Shown here: positions 20,321 to 28,478 of the stretch, in pieces
Layout: every line of letters begins with the position of its first letter
Position numbering within the stretch: the stretch's first letter is position 1
From: Erythrobacter aureus
GTDB lineage: Bacteria > Pseudomonadota > Alphaproteobacteria > Sphingomonadales > Sphingomonadaceae
Reading direction: 5' to 3'
Length of the DNA: 64,000 nucleotides
Assembly (NCBI RefSeq): GCF_003355455.1
Contig: NZ_CP031357.1
Span: forward strand, 350,501 to 414,500
Made by a program: the position numbers and the translations under genes
The notes under the pieces: model-generated
The model's database searches: none
What the model was told of the DNA's origin: nothing
Seen by the model: the letters and a program-made list of their open reading frames with translations, nothing else

Positions 20321-22836
20321 CAGGTGACGATATTCACCAATCTGTCGGGAACGACAATGATCTTGCGTATATCGGCCCCGTCGATGGAGCGCTGCACCTT
20401 CTCACTGGCAAGCGCCATGGCTTCGAGATCCTCGTTCGAAGCGCCTTTAGGCGCGGTCAGCGTGTCGCGCAGCTTGCCCTTGTGCTGGACGGCGATGGTC
20501 ACCTCGTCTTCGATCAGCAGCGCGGGATCGACTTGGGGCCAGGGCGCCTCGGCGATCAGCCCTTCCTGTCCCATGGCGGCCCAGGCTTCCTCGGCAAGGT
20601 GCGGCATCATCGGCGCGACCAGTTGAGCCAGCGTGCGAATAGCGGCCGAACGGCTGGCACTGGAAACGGCCTTTTCAATCGCACCGGTCAGTTCGTAAAT
20701 CCGCGCGACAGCCTTGTTGAAGCCCAGCGCCTCGATATCGTCCGCCACAGCGGCGACGGTCTGATGGGTTTTGCGGTCGAGCGACTTGTCCCCGCCTGTC
20801 GCGCCCGCATCATGGGCAGAGAACAGGCGCCACAAGCGGTGGACGAAGCGCGAGCACCCCTCGATCCCCGCTTCGGACCACGGCAGATCGCGCTCGGGCG
20901 GGCTGTCGGACAGCATGAACCAGCGCACCGCATCCGCGCCGTAAGTGTCGACGATCGTGTCGGGATCGACGACGTTCTTCTTCGACTTCGACATCTTGAT
21001 GACGCGGCCGATTTCGACCTCGCCGCCATCTGCCGTCAGCAGCGCCTGCTCGGCCTCGCGGCTGATCTCGTCGGGGGCATAATAGACCGTCTTGCCGCCT
21101 TCCTTGCGGCTGTAGGTCTCGTGCGTGACCATCCCTTGCGTGAACAGCGAAGCGAAGGGCTCCTTCACCTCGATCTGGCCCATATGCGCCAAGGCGCGGG
21201 TCCAGAAGCGGGCGTAGAGCAGGTGCAGGATCGCGTGTTCGACCCCGCCGATATATTGTTCGACCGGCAGCCATTTCGCGACTTCTTCCGCGTCGAAGGG
21301 CTTGTCGGCAGGCTGGCTGGCAAAGCGCAGGAAATACCAGCTCGAATCCACGAAAGTGTCGAGCGTGTCGGTCTCGCGCTCCGCCTTGCCGCCGCATTTG
21401 GGGCAGTCGACTTGGCTCCAGGTCGGGTGGCGCAGCAGCGGGTTGCCCGGCGTCTGAAAATCGACATCCTCGGGCAAGGTGATCGGCAGGCTGTCCTTGG
21501 GCGCGGGGACGACGCCGCATTTCTCGCAATGGATGAAGGGGATGGGCGTGCCCCAATAGCGCTGGCGCGAAACGCCCCAGTCGCGCAGGCGCCACACGGT
21601 CTTGCCCGTGCCGCGTCCCTGATCCTCGATCCGGCGGATAATCTCGCGCTTGGCGGCCTCGACGTCCATTCCATCGAGGAAATCGGAGTTGACGATCACG
21701 CCTTCCCCCGCCTCGGCTTCGCCGTCGAAAGGCTTGTCCGCGTCATCCACGCTGGGCGCAACCACACGCGGGATCGGCAGGCCGTACTTCGTCGCGAATT
21801 CGAAGTCGCGCTGGTCGTGGCCGGGCACCGCCATGATCGCGCCGGTGCCGTAATCCATCAGCACGAAATTGGCGATGAAGACAGGCAGGTCGGCGCCGGT
21901 GAACGGGTGTTTGGCGGTGATACCGGTATCGAAGCCGAGCTTCTCCGCCGTCTCCAGCTCGGCCGCGGTCGTGCCGCCCTTCTTGCATTCCGCAATGAAG
22001 GCCTTGGCTTCTCCGCTGTCGAGCGACTGCGCCACCGGATGGTCGGCGGCAACGGCGACGAAGCTAGCGCCGAAAATCGTGTCGGGGCGCGTGGTATAGA
22101 CCGGCAGCCTATCGCCACTCGAAAGATCGAAGCTGAATTCCAGCCCCTTGGATTTGCCGATCCAGTTTTCCTGCATCAGCCGGACTTTGTCGGGCCAATT
22201 GTCGAGGCTGCCCAATCCTTCGAGCAATTCCTCGGCGAAATCGGTGATCTTGAGGAACCACTGGTTGAGCTTGCGCTTCTCGACTTCCGCGCCCGAACGC
22301 CAGCCCTTGCCGTCGATCACCTGCTCGTTGGCAAGCACGGTCATGTCGACCGGATCCCAGTTAACCTCTGATTCCTTGCGATAGACGAGGCCCGCTTCGT
22401 AGAGATCGATGAACAGCGCCTGTTCGTGGCCGTAATAATCGGGCTCGCAAGTCGCCAGCTCGCGGCTCCAGTCGAGCGCGAAGCCGAGGCGCTTCAGCTG
22501 CGCCTTCATGTGTTCGATATTGTCGCGGGTCCAGCCGCCGGGGTGGACGCCCTTTTCCATCGCCGCGTTTTCCGCCGGCATGCCGAAAGCGTCCCAGCCC
22601 ATCGGGTGCAGCACTTCGTGGCCAGTCGCCTTCTTGTAGCGCGCCAGCACATCGCCCATCGTGTAATTGCGCACGTGGCCGATGTGGATGCGCCCCGAAG
22701 GATAGGGAAACATCTCGAGCACGTAGCTCTTGGGCTTGTCTGAATTGCTGTCGGCGCGGAAGGTCTGCGCCTTGTCCCACGCATTTTGCCAGCGCGCATC
22801 GGCGCTGGCCGGATCGAAACGGGTATCGCTGCTCAT
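20320..22836 (-). CDS. leuS: Leucyl-tRNA synthetase
   Basis: An 838-residue class I synthetase that charges tRNA-Leu. The HIGH motif is at residues 51-54 (YPSGRIHIGHVRNYTMGDVL) and KMSKSKKN at about 613. The CP1 editing domain is present (around VYTTRPDTIFGASFVAVA and AVPGHDQRDFEFA), as is a zinc-type CPKCGG stretch. Length is normal. It lies in an operon between a DUF3576 lipoprotein and lptE. Confidence 0.98.
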   Translation of the reverse strand: MSSDTRFDPASADARWQNAWDKAQTFRADSNSDKPKSYVLEMFPYPSGRIHIGHVRNYTMGDVLARYKKATGHEVLHPMGWDAFGMPAENAAMEKGVHPGGWTRDNIEHMKAQLKRLGFALDWSRELATCEPDYYGHEQALFIDLYEAGLVYRKESEVNWDPVDMTVLANEQVIDGKGWRSGAEVEKRKLNQWFLKITDFAEELLEGLGSLDNWPDKVRLMQENWIGKSKGLEFSFDLSSGDRLPVYTTRPDTIFGASFVAVAADHPVAQSLDSGEAKAFIAECKKGGTTAAELETAEKLGFDTGITAKHPFTGADLPVFIANFVLMDYGTGAIMAVPGHDQRDFEFATKYGLPIPRVVAPSVDDADKPFDGEAEAGEGVIVNSDFLDGMDVEAAKREIIRRIEDQGRGTGKTVWRLRDWGVSRQRYWGTPIPFIHCEKCGVVPAPKDSLPITLPEDVDFQTPGNPLLRHPTWSQVDCPKCGGKAERETDTLDTFVDSSWYFLRFASQPADKPFDAEEVAKWLPVEQYIGGVEHAILHLLYARFWTRALAHMGQIEVKEPFASLFTQGMVTHETYSRKEGGKTVYYAPDEISREAEQALLTADGGEVEIGRVIKMSKSKKNVVDPDTIVDTYGADAVRWFMLSDSPPERDLPWSEAGIEGCSRFVHRLWRLFSAHDAGATGGDKSLDRKTHQTVAAVADDIEALGFNKAVARIYELTGAIEKAVSSASRSAAIRTLAQLVAPMMPHLAEEAWAAMGQEGLIAEAPWPQVDPALLIEDEVTIAVQHKGKLRDTLTAPKGASNEDLEAMALASEKVQRSIDGADIRKIIVVPDRLVNIVT

Positions 22837-22898
22837 GCGAGCCGCGTTTACGGATTTTGCAAGCTATGGGAAGGCGCTTTCGCGGCGCCCGCCGGCAA

Positions 22899-23345
22899 TT
22901 AGCTGACGGCCTGGCGGCGCAGTTCGCGCGCCTTGGTGAGAATGATGTCTTCCAGCTTCTGGACGGTGGCCGCCTGGATCGGTGCATCGACCCAGCTTCC
23001 GCCCTGATTGATCTGGCGGCTGGCGGCAACGCGAAGGGCGTCCGCGCGCAAATCCGAATCGAGGATGGTGATAGTCATCTTGACCCGCTCGCCCGGATTG
23101 CTCGGATTGGCATACCAGTCGGTCACGATCACACCGCCATTGCTGTCCGCCTGAAGCAGCGGGGCGAAGCTGACCGCGTCCAGGGCGGCGCGCCAGAGAT
23201 AGGAATTGACGCCGATCGTGGTGACCTGCGCCGCGGCAAGATCCGCCTGGGGCCGTTCGCGCCCGCCGCAGGCCGCGAGACCGATTGTGGCCGCGACCGC
23301 GATCGCGATGGTAGCGGGGCGGCGGAAGGTTGCGAAAGCGCTCAT
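22899..23345 (-). CDS. DUF3576 lipoprotein
   Basis: A 148-residue predicted lipoprotein with lipobox IGLAAC (Cys26), followed by a DUF3576 domain (VNSYLWRAALDAVSFAPL, GGVIVTDWYANP, LRVAASRQ). The molecular function is unknown. The family is characteristically located directly upstream of leuS in alphaproteobacteria, as here with a 62-bp gap, and is presumably part of the leuS-lptE envelope operon. Confidence 0.9.
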   Translation of the reverse strand: MSAFATFRRPATIAIAVAATIGLAACGGRERPQADLAAAQVTTIGVNSYLWRAALDAVSFAPLLQADSNGGVIVTDWYANPSNPGERVKMTITILDSDLRADALRVAASRQINQGGSWVDAPIQAATVQKLEDIILTKARELRRQAVS

Positions 23346-23672
23346 GTCGGTCCTTGGTGTCCTGCGGGTTTCAAGGCTCTATAAAGCCTGCTCGCATGGG
23401 AGCAAGGCATAGGGCCGTTTGCAGCGACACTCACCCCCATACGCGTGAATGCGGCCTTAATCCCGTTCCGCTCGGGCGAGCCGACGACAAGTGCTTGTGG
23501 AAACTCGGCAACACTTTTTCCCAATTGCCGAGATCGTCTGTGGAAAAGCTGGCCATGGCACAAAGGAATGCTAGTCTCGCTTCGGAGCACAAAAGGAATC
23601 GGCATCAACAGTGCCGGAGTCAGGAACCATTCAAGAGATTTCTGGCTTGATAGTCCGGTAGAAAAGGGAAGC
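23346..23672. other. Divergent intergenic region with paired repeats
   Basis: 327 bp separate two divergent genes, so promoters for both must be here. The visible structure is an 8-bp inverted repeat CTCGGCAA/TTGCCGAG at 23504-23511 and 23525-23532. It is framed by two direct copies of TGTGGAAA (23496-23503 and 23539-23546), spaced 43 bp or about four helical turns. This looks like a regulator-binding arrangement. I find no convincing gene here. Confidence 0.5.
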
Positions 23673-24446
23673 GTGTTGAAAATGGCGGATTCGGTGAAAG
23701 GTCAGGGCAGAGCGCGACGCGCACCTGCGATGCTGGCTGTTGCCGGTCTGGCGCTCATGATTCCCGCGACCGGCCTCGCCGTGGTGCAAGGCGATGCGAA
23801 GGCCGCTCTTCCGGAAACAGTATCTTACCTGCCGTTCACGCCGGCCAGGGTCGACCCGCAGCTTGCCGCGCGCGTCGCCGCGGTGATGGGCGAAGACGGG
23901 CTCCGCTTCACTCCCGCGAGCAAGCCGCTGCTGGCACAGGATCGCACGGTGACCGTGGCTGTGCGCGTGGACGATGCAACGGCGCGCGCGATTTCGGTTC
24001 GCAGCGCAATCGATTCGGTTGGCGATGGTGAACGCAATCAACGCCTTCTCGCGATCAGCCAGACCAGTTTCAATCTGGGCGTGGCGCGCGGCTATCAGAG
24101 TTTCGCCCAGCCCGCCAAGCCGACCACCGTCTCGGTCGGCCTGCGCGACATGGGCATGCCCGATCTTTCGACCTTCGCACCGGACAAGGGCGAGAAGGCC
24201 GAAAAGCCCAGCCGCTTCAATTCACGCCTTGCGCTGGAAAAGCAGGACAATGCCGGGCGCTCGCCGCGTACTTTCGAAGGTGCGGGCAATCAGAGCGTCG
24301 ATATCAGCACCTCCTATCGGGTGGTCGGCAACCTCAATCTGACCGCGGGCGTCCGCCTGTCGAAAGACAACAATCGCCTGGCTCCCCTTACCGATGGGGT
24401 CGAGGACGATCAGGCCGTTTATGTCGGCACGCGCGTAAGCTTCTAA
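23673..24446 (+). CDS. Exported protein of unknown function, outer-membrane-like C-terminus
   Basis: About 257 residues. Start at GTG 23673 is favoured by AAAAGGGAA just upstream; ATG 23682 is an alternative. A positively charged N-terminus and hydrophobic helix (APAMLAVAGLALMIPATGLA) suggest a signal sequence. The last ~70 residues alternate polar and hydrophobic residues and end VYVGTRVSF with a terminal Phe, the usual outer-membrane beta-barrel ending; only a few strands would fit. No family recognised. Confidence 0.75.
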   Translation: MLKMADSVKGQGRARRAPAMLAVAGLALMIPATGLAVVQGDAKAALPETVSYLPFTPARVDPQLAARVAAVMGEDGLRFTPASKPLLAQDRTVTVAVRVDDATARAISVRSAIDSVGDGERNQRLLAISQTSFNLGVARGYQSFAQPAKPTTVSVGLRDMGMPDLSTFAPDKGEKAEKPSRFNSRLALEKQDNAGRSPRTFEGAGNQSVDISTSYRVVGNLNLTAGVRLSKDNNRLAPLTDGVEDDQAVYVGTRVSF

Positions 24447-24562
24447 GACATTGGTCGAGAATTCGCTCGCATAGGCGCCAATTGGGGCGAATTGACTTGG
24501 CTCGCGCCGCATCCCTCGCTTAAATCCGTGGAGACGCTACGGAAAGCTGGGGAGAAGAGATT

Positions 24563-25288
24563 ATGTCACGAGTTGCCATCGTAACCGGGGGCACCCGCGG
24601 AATCGGTCGTGCGATCTGCGAAAGGCTGCGCGACGAACGCGGCTTCACGGTCGTCGCCAATTATGCAGGCAATGACGATGCGGCGAGGAAATTCACCGAT
24701 GAAACCGGCATTCCCACGATCAAGTTCGATGTCGGCGATTACGACGCCGTACAGGACGCCTGCCAGAAGGTCGCCGGGGAACACGGACTGGTCGATGTGG
24801 TCGTCAACAATGCCGGTATCACGCGCGATGGCACGCTGCTGAAGATGAGCTACGAGGATTGGGACGCCGTGATGCGCACCAATCTTGGCGGATGTTTCAA
24901 CATGGCCAAGGCGACCTTCGCGGGAATGAAGGAGCGCGGCTGGGGCCGAATCGTCAATATCGGATCGATCAACGGTCAGGCCGGGCAATACGGACAAGTG
25001 AATTACGCCGCCGCCAAATCCGGTATTCACGGCTTTACCAAGGCACTGGCGCAGGAAGGCGCACGTTTCGGAATCACCGTCAATGCGATCGCACCCGGTT
25101 ACATAGATACCGATATGGTCGCCGCCGTGCCCGAACCCGTGCTGGAGAAAATCGTCGCCAAGATTCCAGTCGGCCGGCTCGGCAAGGCGAGCGAGATCGC
25201 CCGGGGCGTCAGCTTTTTGTGCTCCGAACATGCCGAGTTCGTCACCGGCTCCACCATGAGCATCAATGGCGGCCAGCACATGTACTAA
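24563..25288 (+). CDS. phaB: Acetoacetyl-CoA reductase (NADPH), SDR family
   Basis: A 241-residue short-chain dehydrogenase reducing acetoacetyl-CoA to (R)-3-hydroxybutyryl-CoA for polyhydroxybutyrate synthesis. The cofactor motif is GGTRGIG (residues 9-15), NNAG lies at 82-85, and the catalytic Ser135, Tyr148 and Lys152 are in NIGSINGQAGQYGQVNYAAAK, a PhaB-typical stretch. C-terminus SINGGQHMY also matches PhaB. FabG is the main alternative, but the GQ-rich active-site loop favours PhaB. No phaC or phaA is adjacent. Confidence 0.92.
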   Translation: MSRVAIVTGGTRGIGRAICERLRDERGFTVVANYAGNDDAARKFTDETGIPTIKFDVGDYDAVQDACQKVAGEHGLVDVVVNNAGITRDGTLLKMSYEDWDAVMRTNLGGCFNMAKATFAGMKERGWGRIVNIGSINGQAGQYGQVNYAAAKSGIHGFTKALAQEGARFGITVNAIAPGYIDTDMVAAVPEPVLEKIVAKIPVGRLGKASEIARGVSFLCSEHAEFVTGSTMSINGGQHMY

Positions 25289-25353
25289 GAACCGGGGTGT
25301 GGTAGGATTAGGGGGCTTTCCGAGCGACGCGCGCCTGTTTAGGAGCGCGCGAA

Positions 25354-25623
25354 ATGGAAATGCCTCCCTATCATCCGCCGAAAAAATACTCCGTCCGCAT
25401 AGACGGGCACCGCACCTCGATCAGCTTGGAGCCCGTGTTCTGGGAGAAGCTGTGCGCGGCCGCTGCCGCCAGGGGGCAGTCGATCAACGCTCTGGTCGCG
25501 CAGATCGATGCCGAACGCATCCGTTCGGAAACCCCGCCGGGCCTGGCCGGGGCGATCCGCATCTGGCTGGTCACACACGAAAAAAGCGGCTGGATCACTC
25601 CAGCCGCCCCGTGTCCGATCTGA
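25354..25623 (+). CDS. Ribbon-helix-helix domain protein
   Basis: An 89-residue protein. The central KYSVRIDGHRTSISLEPVFW followed by two helices (EKLCAAAAARGQSINALVAQ) fits the ribbon-helix-helix (RHH_4-type) family of small DNA-binding proteins found in alphaproteobacteria. The last residues are encoded over a strong hairpin that reads as a terminator for the opposite strand, so the C-terminus may be constrained by RNA structure. DNA targets unknown. Confidence 0.82.
   Translation: MEMPPYHPPKKYSVRIDGHRTSISLEPVFWEKLCAAAAARGQSINALVAQIDAERIRSETPPGLAGAIRIWLVTHEKSGWITPAAPCPI
25581..25607 (-). terminator. Intrinsic terminator for the small membrane protein gene, inside the RHH gene
   Basis: Read on the minus strand: a perfect 8-bp stem GCGGCTGG/CCAGCCGC (25586-25593 with 25600-25607, loop AGTGAT) followed directly by a run of T. 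It lies 44 bp past the stop of the gene at 25651-25875 and within the last codons of the convergent RHH gene. Confidence 0.75.
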
Positions 25624-25650
25624 TCTGATTCTGGCCTAGATCCGCGAAAT

Positions 25651-25875
25651 TCAGTATTTCGCGGTGGCATCGCTCGCCGGATAGGTCTCGTCGAGCGCTT
25701 CGTCGGTCGCGCTCATCGGTTCGTGCGACGTGGTCGCTTCGGCGCCCGCATTGCGGAACGGACCTTCCGGCTCGCCATCGGCGAAGGCTACGCCGTTGCG
25801 ATCGACGCGGTTCTTTTCATAATAGCGATATCCGGCATATCCGAGGCCGCCGAGCGCCAAGAGCTTCAAAAGCAT
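25651..25875 (-). CDS. Small membrane-anchored protein, unknown function
   Basis: 74 residues. A hydrophobic start (MLLKLLALGGLGYAGYRYYE) is followed by a polar tail ending DEALDETYPASDATAKY. The tail motif (DEALDETYPASD) resembles small conserved proteins seen in many proteobacteria, but I cannot name a function. A strong ribosome-binding site (GGAAGGAG) and a downstream terminator support expression. Confidence 0.75.
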   Translation of the reverse strand: MLLKLLALGGLGYAGYRYYEKNRVDRNGVAFADGEPEGPFRNAGAEATTSHEPMSATDEALDETYPASDATAKY

Positions 25876-25938
25876 GTCAGTGAACTCCTTCCTTTCCCGA
25901 CCAACGCACAGGGGTGGGAAAAGTGCCGTCTCGCGGCT

Positions 25939-27222
25939 TCAATCGTCCCCGACCCGTTCGATATCGGCGCCGACCAGTTGCAGCTTCTCCTCGAGCCGCT
26001 CATAGCCGCGATCCAGATGGTAGAGACGGCGCACGGTTGTCTCGCCGCGGGCCGCCAATCCGGCGATCACCAGGCTCATCGAAGCACGCAGATCGGTCGC
26101 CATGACCTCGGCCCCGGTCAACTGGACGGGGCCGCGCACGATCGCGGTGCGGCCTTCGGTTTCGATGTCGGCTCCCATTCGCGCCAGCTCGGGCACATGC
26201 ATGAAACGGTTTTCGAAGATCGTTTCCTTGAGCACGCTGGTGCCTTCGGCGCGGGTCAGCAGGCTCATCAACTGCGCCTGCATATCGGTGGCGAGGCCGG
26301 GGAAAGGCGCGGTGGTGAGATTGTGCGCCTTGAGAGGACCCTTGGCCGCAACGGTGATGCCCTTCTTGTCGCTGTCGATTTCCACGCCGATGTTGCGCAG
26401 CGCGTGGATGGTGGAGCCCATGTCGCCTGCCTCGGCCCCTTCGAGCCGCACCTCGCCGCCGGTGATGGCAGCCGCACAGGCATAGGACCCGGCCTCGATC
26501 CGGTCGGGCATCACACGATAGGTCGCTCCGTGTAGCGTGTCGACGCCGTGGATGGTCAGTTCCGAAGTGCCGATGCCCTCGATCTCCGCGCCCATCGCGG
26601 TCAGCAGATTGCACAGATCGACGATCTCCGGCTCGCGCGCGGCGTTGCGCAAGATGCTGGTGCCGTTGCAGAGCGCGGCGGCCATGACGGCGTTCTCCGT
26701 CGCGCCGACCGAAACCACGGGAAAGTCGAACTCGCCGCCGGGCAGGCCGCCATCGGGCGCGCTGGCTTTTACATAGCCTTGCGCCAGTTCGATATGCGCC
26801 CCGAAGGCTTCGAGTGCCTTGAGATGCAGATCGATCGGGCGGTTGCCGATGGCGCAGCCGCCGGGCAACGAAACGGTCGCCTCGCCCGTCCGCGCCAGCA
26901 GCGGGCCGAGCACGAGGATCGAGGCGCGCATCTTGCGCACCAGATCGTAAGGCGCGACCGAGCTGGTGATCCGCATCGCTTCGAGCGTGACGTTCCGGCC
27001 GAATTCGTCGGGCCGCTTGCCGGGAATGGTATGGCTCACCCCGAACTGCGTCATCAGATGCTGGAACCCGTCGATATCGGCAAGGCGCGGCAGATTGCGC
27101 AGAGTCACCGCCTCCTCGGTCAGCAGAGCGCAGGGGATGAGCGTGAGCGCGGCATTTTTCGCGCCCGATATGGGGATGGTGCCCGACAGGCGATTGCCGC
27201 CGCGAATGATGAGTTTGTCCAT
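25939..27222 (-). CDS. murA: UDP-N-acetylglucosamine 1-carboxyvinyltransferase
   Basis: A 427-residue enzyme transferring enolpyruvate from PEP to UDP-GlcNAc, the first committed step of peptidoglycan synthesis. ATG 27222 gives the standard N-terminus MDKLIIRGGNRLSGTI with Lys22 (SGAKNAALTL). The PEP-binding, fosfomycin-reactive Cys is Cys123 in PGGCAIGNRPIDLHLKALE. Length and the two-domain repeat structure are normal. Divergent from galU across 124 bp. Confidence 0.97.
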   Translation of the reverse strand: MDKLIIRGGNRLSGTIPISGAKNAALTLIPCALLTEEAVTLRNLPRLADIDGFQHLMTQFGVSHTIPGKRPDEFGRNVTLEAMRITSSVAPYDLVRKMRASILVLGPLLARTGEATVSLPGGCAIGNRPIDLHLKALEAFGAHIELAQGYVKASAPDGGLPGGEFDFPVVSVGATENAVMAAALCNGTSILRNAAREPEIVDLCNLLTAMGAEIEGIGTSELTIHGVDTLHGATYRVMPDRIEAGSYACAAAITGGEVRLEGAEAGDMGSTIHALRNIGVEIDSDKKGITVAAKGPLKAHNLTTAPFPGLATDMQAQLMSLLTRAEGTSVLKETIFENRFMHVPELARMGADIETEGRTAIVRGPVQLTGAEVMATDLRASMSLVIAGLAARGETTVRRLYHLDRGYERLEEKLQLVGADIERVGDD

Positions 27223-27346
27223 GAAAGTGTGCTTTACCCCTGGTCGCCCCACTGGCAAGCGTCACGACAATGTCGTACCCGCGCGCTTGGGGTGTTTCGT
27301 CCGTTCCATCCCCTGTGCCCCCTCCGGAAAAGCCAGGTGAGCCGAG

Positions 27347-28237
27347 ATGACTGCACATAAACCCATAAGGAAAGCGGTGTTTCCCGTTGCCGGGCTGGGC
27401 ACGCGTTTTCTTCCCGCGACCAAGGCTATTCCCAAGGAGCTGTTGCCGATCGTGGACCGTCCGCTGATACAGTATGCGGTGGACGAGGCGCGCGAGGCGG
27501 GCATCGAGCAGATCATCTTCGTCACCGGACGCGGCAAGACCGCGATCGTCGAACATTTCGACGTCGCTTACGAACTCGAACATACGATGAGCGAGCGGGG
27601 CAAGGATCTGAGCGTGCTCGAACCCACGCGGGCAACGCCGGGGGACGTCATCACCGTGCGCCAGCAGGTGCCGCTGGGCCTGGGCCACGCGATCTGGTGC
27701 GCGCGGGCGATCGTGGGCGACGAGCCCTTCGCCATCCTGCTGCCCGACGAGCTGATGGTTGCGGAAAAAGGGGGCGGCACCGGCTGCATGAAGCAGATGG
27801 TCGAGGCCTATGAGGAAGTGGGCGGCAACCTCATCTCCGTTCTCGAAGTGCCGCAGGAGGCGGTGTCGAGCTATGGCGTGATCGCCCCGGGCGAGGTGAA
27901 GAGCGACACGCTGACCGAGGTGACCGGGCTGGTCGAAAAGCCGCCCGTGGCCCAGGCCCCGTCGAACAAGATCATCTCGGGCCGTTATATCCTCCAGCCC
28001 GAAGTCATGCGCGTGCTGGAAGATCAGGAAAAGGGCGCGGGCGGCGAAATCCAGCTAACCGACGCCATGGCTCGCATGATCGGCAACCAGGCCTTCCATG
28101 CCGTTACCTTCGCCGGCCGCCGCTTCGACTGCGGCAGCAAGACCGGCTTCGTCGAAGCCACGCTGGCCCTGGCGCTGGAGCGCGAGGACATGGGCGCCGA
28201 AGTGCGCGCGATGGCGGAGCGGTTGCTGAGGGGTTAG
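27347..28237 (+). CDS. galU: UTP-glucose-1-phosphate uridylyltransferase
   Basis: A 296-residue nucleotidyltransferase making UDP-glucose for surface glycans. The signature GLGTRFLPATKAIPKELLPI (residues ~15-34) and VEKPP near residue 200 are present, with GRYILQPEVM after it. It supplies sugar donors that the exosortase-type glycan genes could use. Confidence 0.96.
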   Translation: MTAHKPIRKAVFPVAGLGTRFLPATKAIPKELLPIVDRPLIQYAVDEAREAGIEQIIFVTGRGKTAIVEHFDVAYELEHTMSERGKDLSVLEPTRATPGDVITVRQQVPLGLGHAIWCARAIVGDEPFAILLPDELMVAEKGGGTGCMKQMVEAYEEVGGNLISVLEVPQEAVSSYGVIAPGEVKSDTLTEVTGLVEKPPVAQAPSNKIISGRYILQPEVMRVLEDQEKGAGGEIQLTDAMARMIGNQAFHAVTFAGRRFDCGSKTGFVEATLALALEREDMGAEVRAMAERLLRG

Positions 28238-28478
28238 GGCGACACTTGGGCGACAAAGGCGACACCCTGTCACCCGAGGCAAGCGCCCCGTTACCGCAAC
28301 AATTACAATGTGTTGGCGCGAACTCGCCCCATGTGTGGGTCGGTGTCTCCCCCCCCCCCCGCGGGTGCGTGTGGATAGTCGATGGAGACCCAGATCGCAG
28401 CCTAACACCAAACCGAGCCTGTAGGACAGGCTCGGTTCGCGCGAAGCCCAATCGAACAAAGGGCTCGCACTCCAGAAA
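28238..28478. other. Convergent spacer with C12 tract and long hairpin
   Basis: 241 bp between galU and the methyltransferase. It holds three spaced GGCGACA repeats (28239-28275), a run of 12 C at 28349-28360, and a perfect 12-bp inverted repeat with a 3-nt loop at 28411-28437 (AACCGAGCCTGT/ACAGGCTCGGTT). The hairpin lies about 40 bp past the methyltransferase stop and may end its transcript, though it lacks a T-run. No gene seen. Confidence 0.6.

Noticed and set aside
20275..22371. 698-codon plus-strand frame across leuS
   Set aside because: Complement of leuS codon usage; leuS carries HIGH and KMSKS motifs.
28239..28275. Three GGCGACA copies after galU as a tandem repeat or iteron
   Set aside because: Only three irregularly spaced short copies in GC-rich DNA; too little to support an origin or array.
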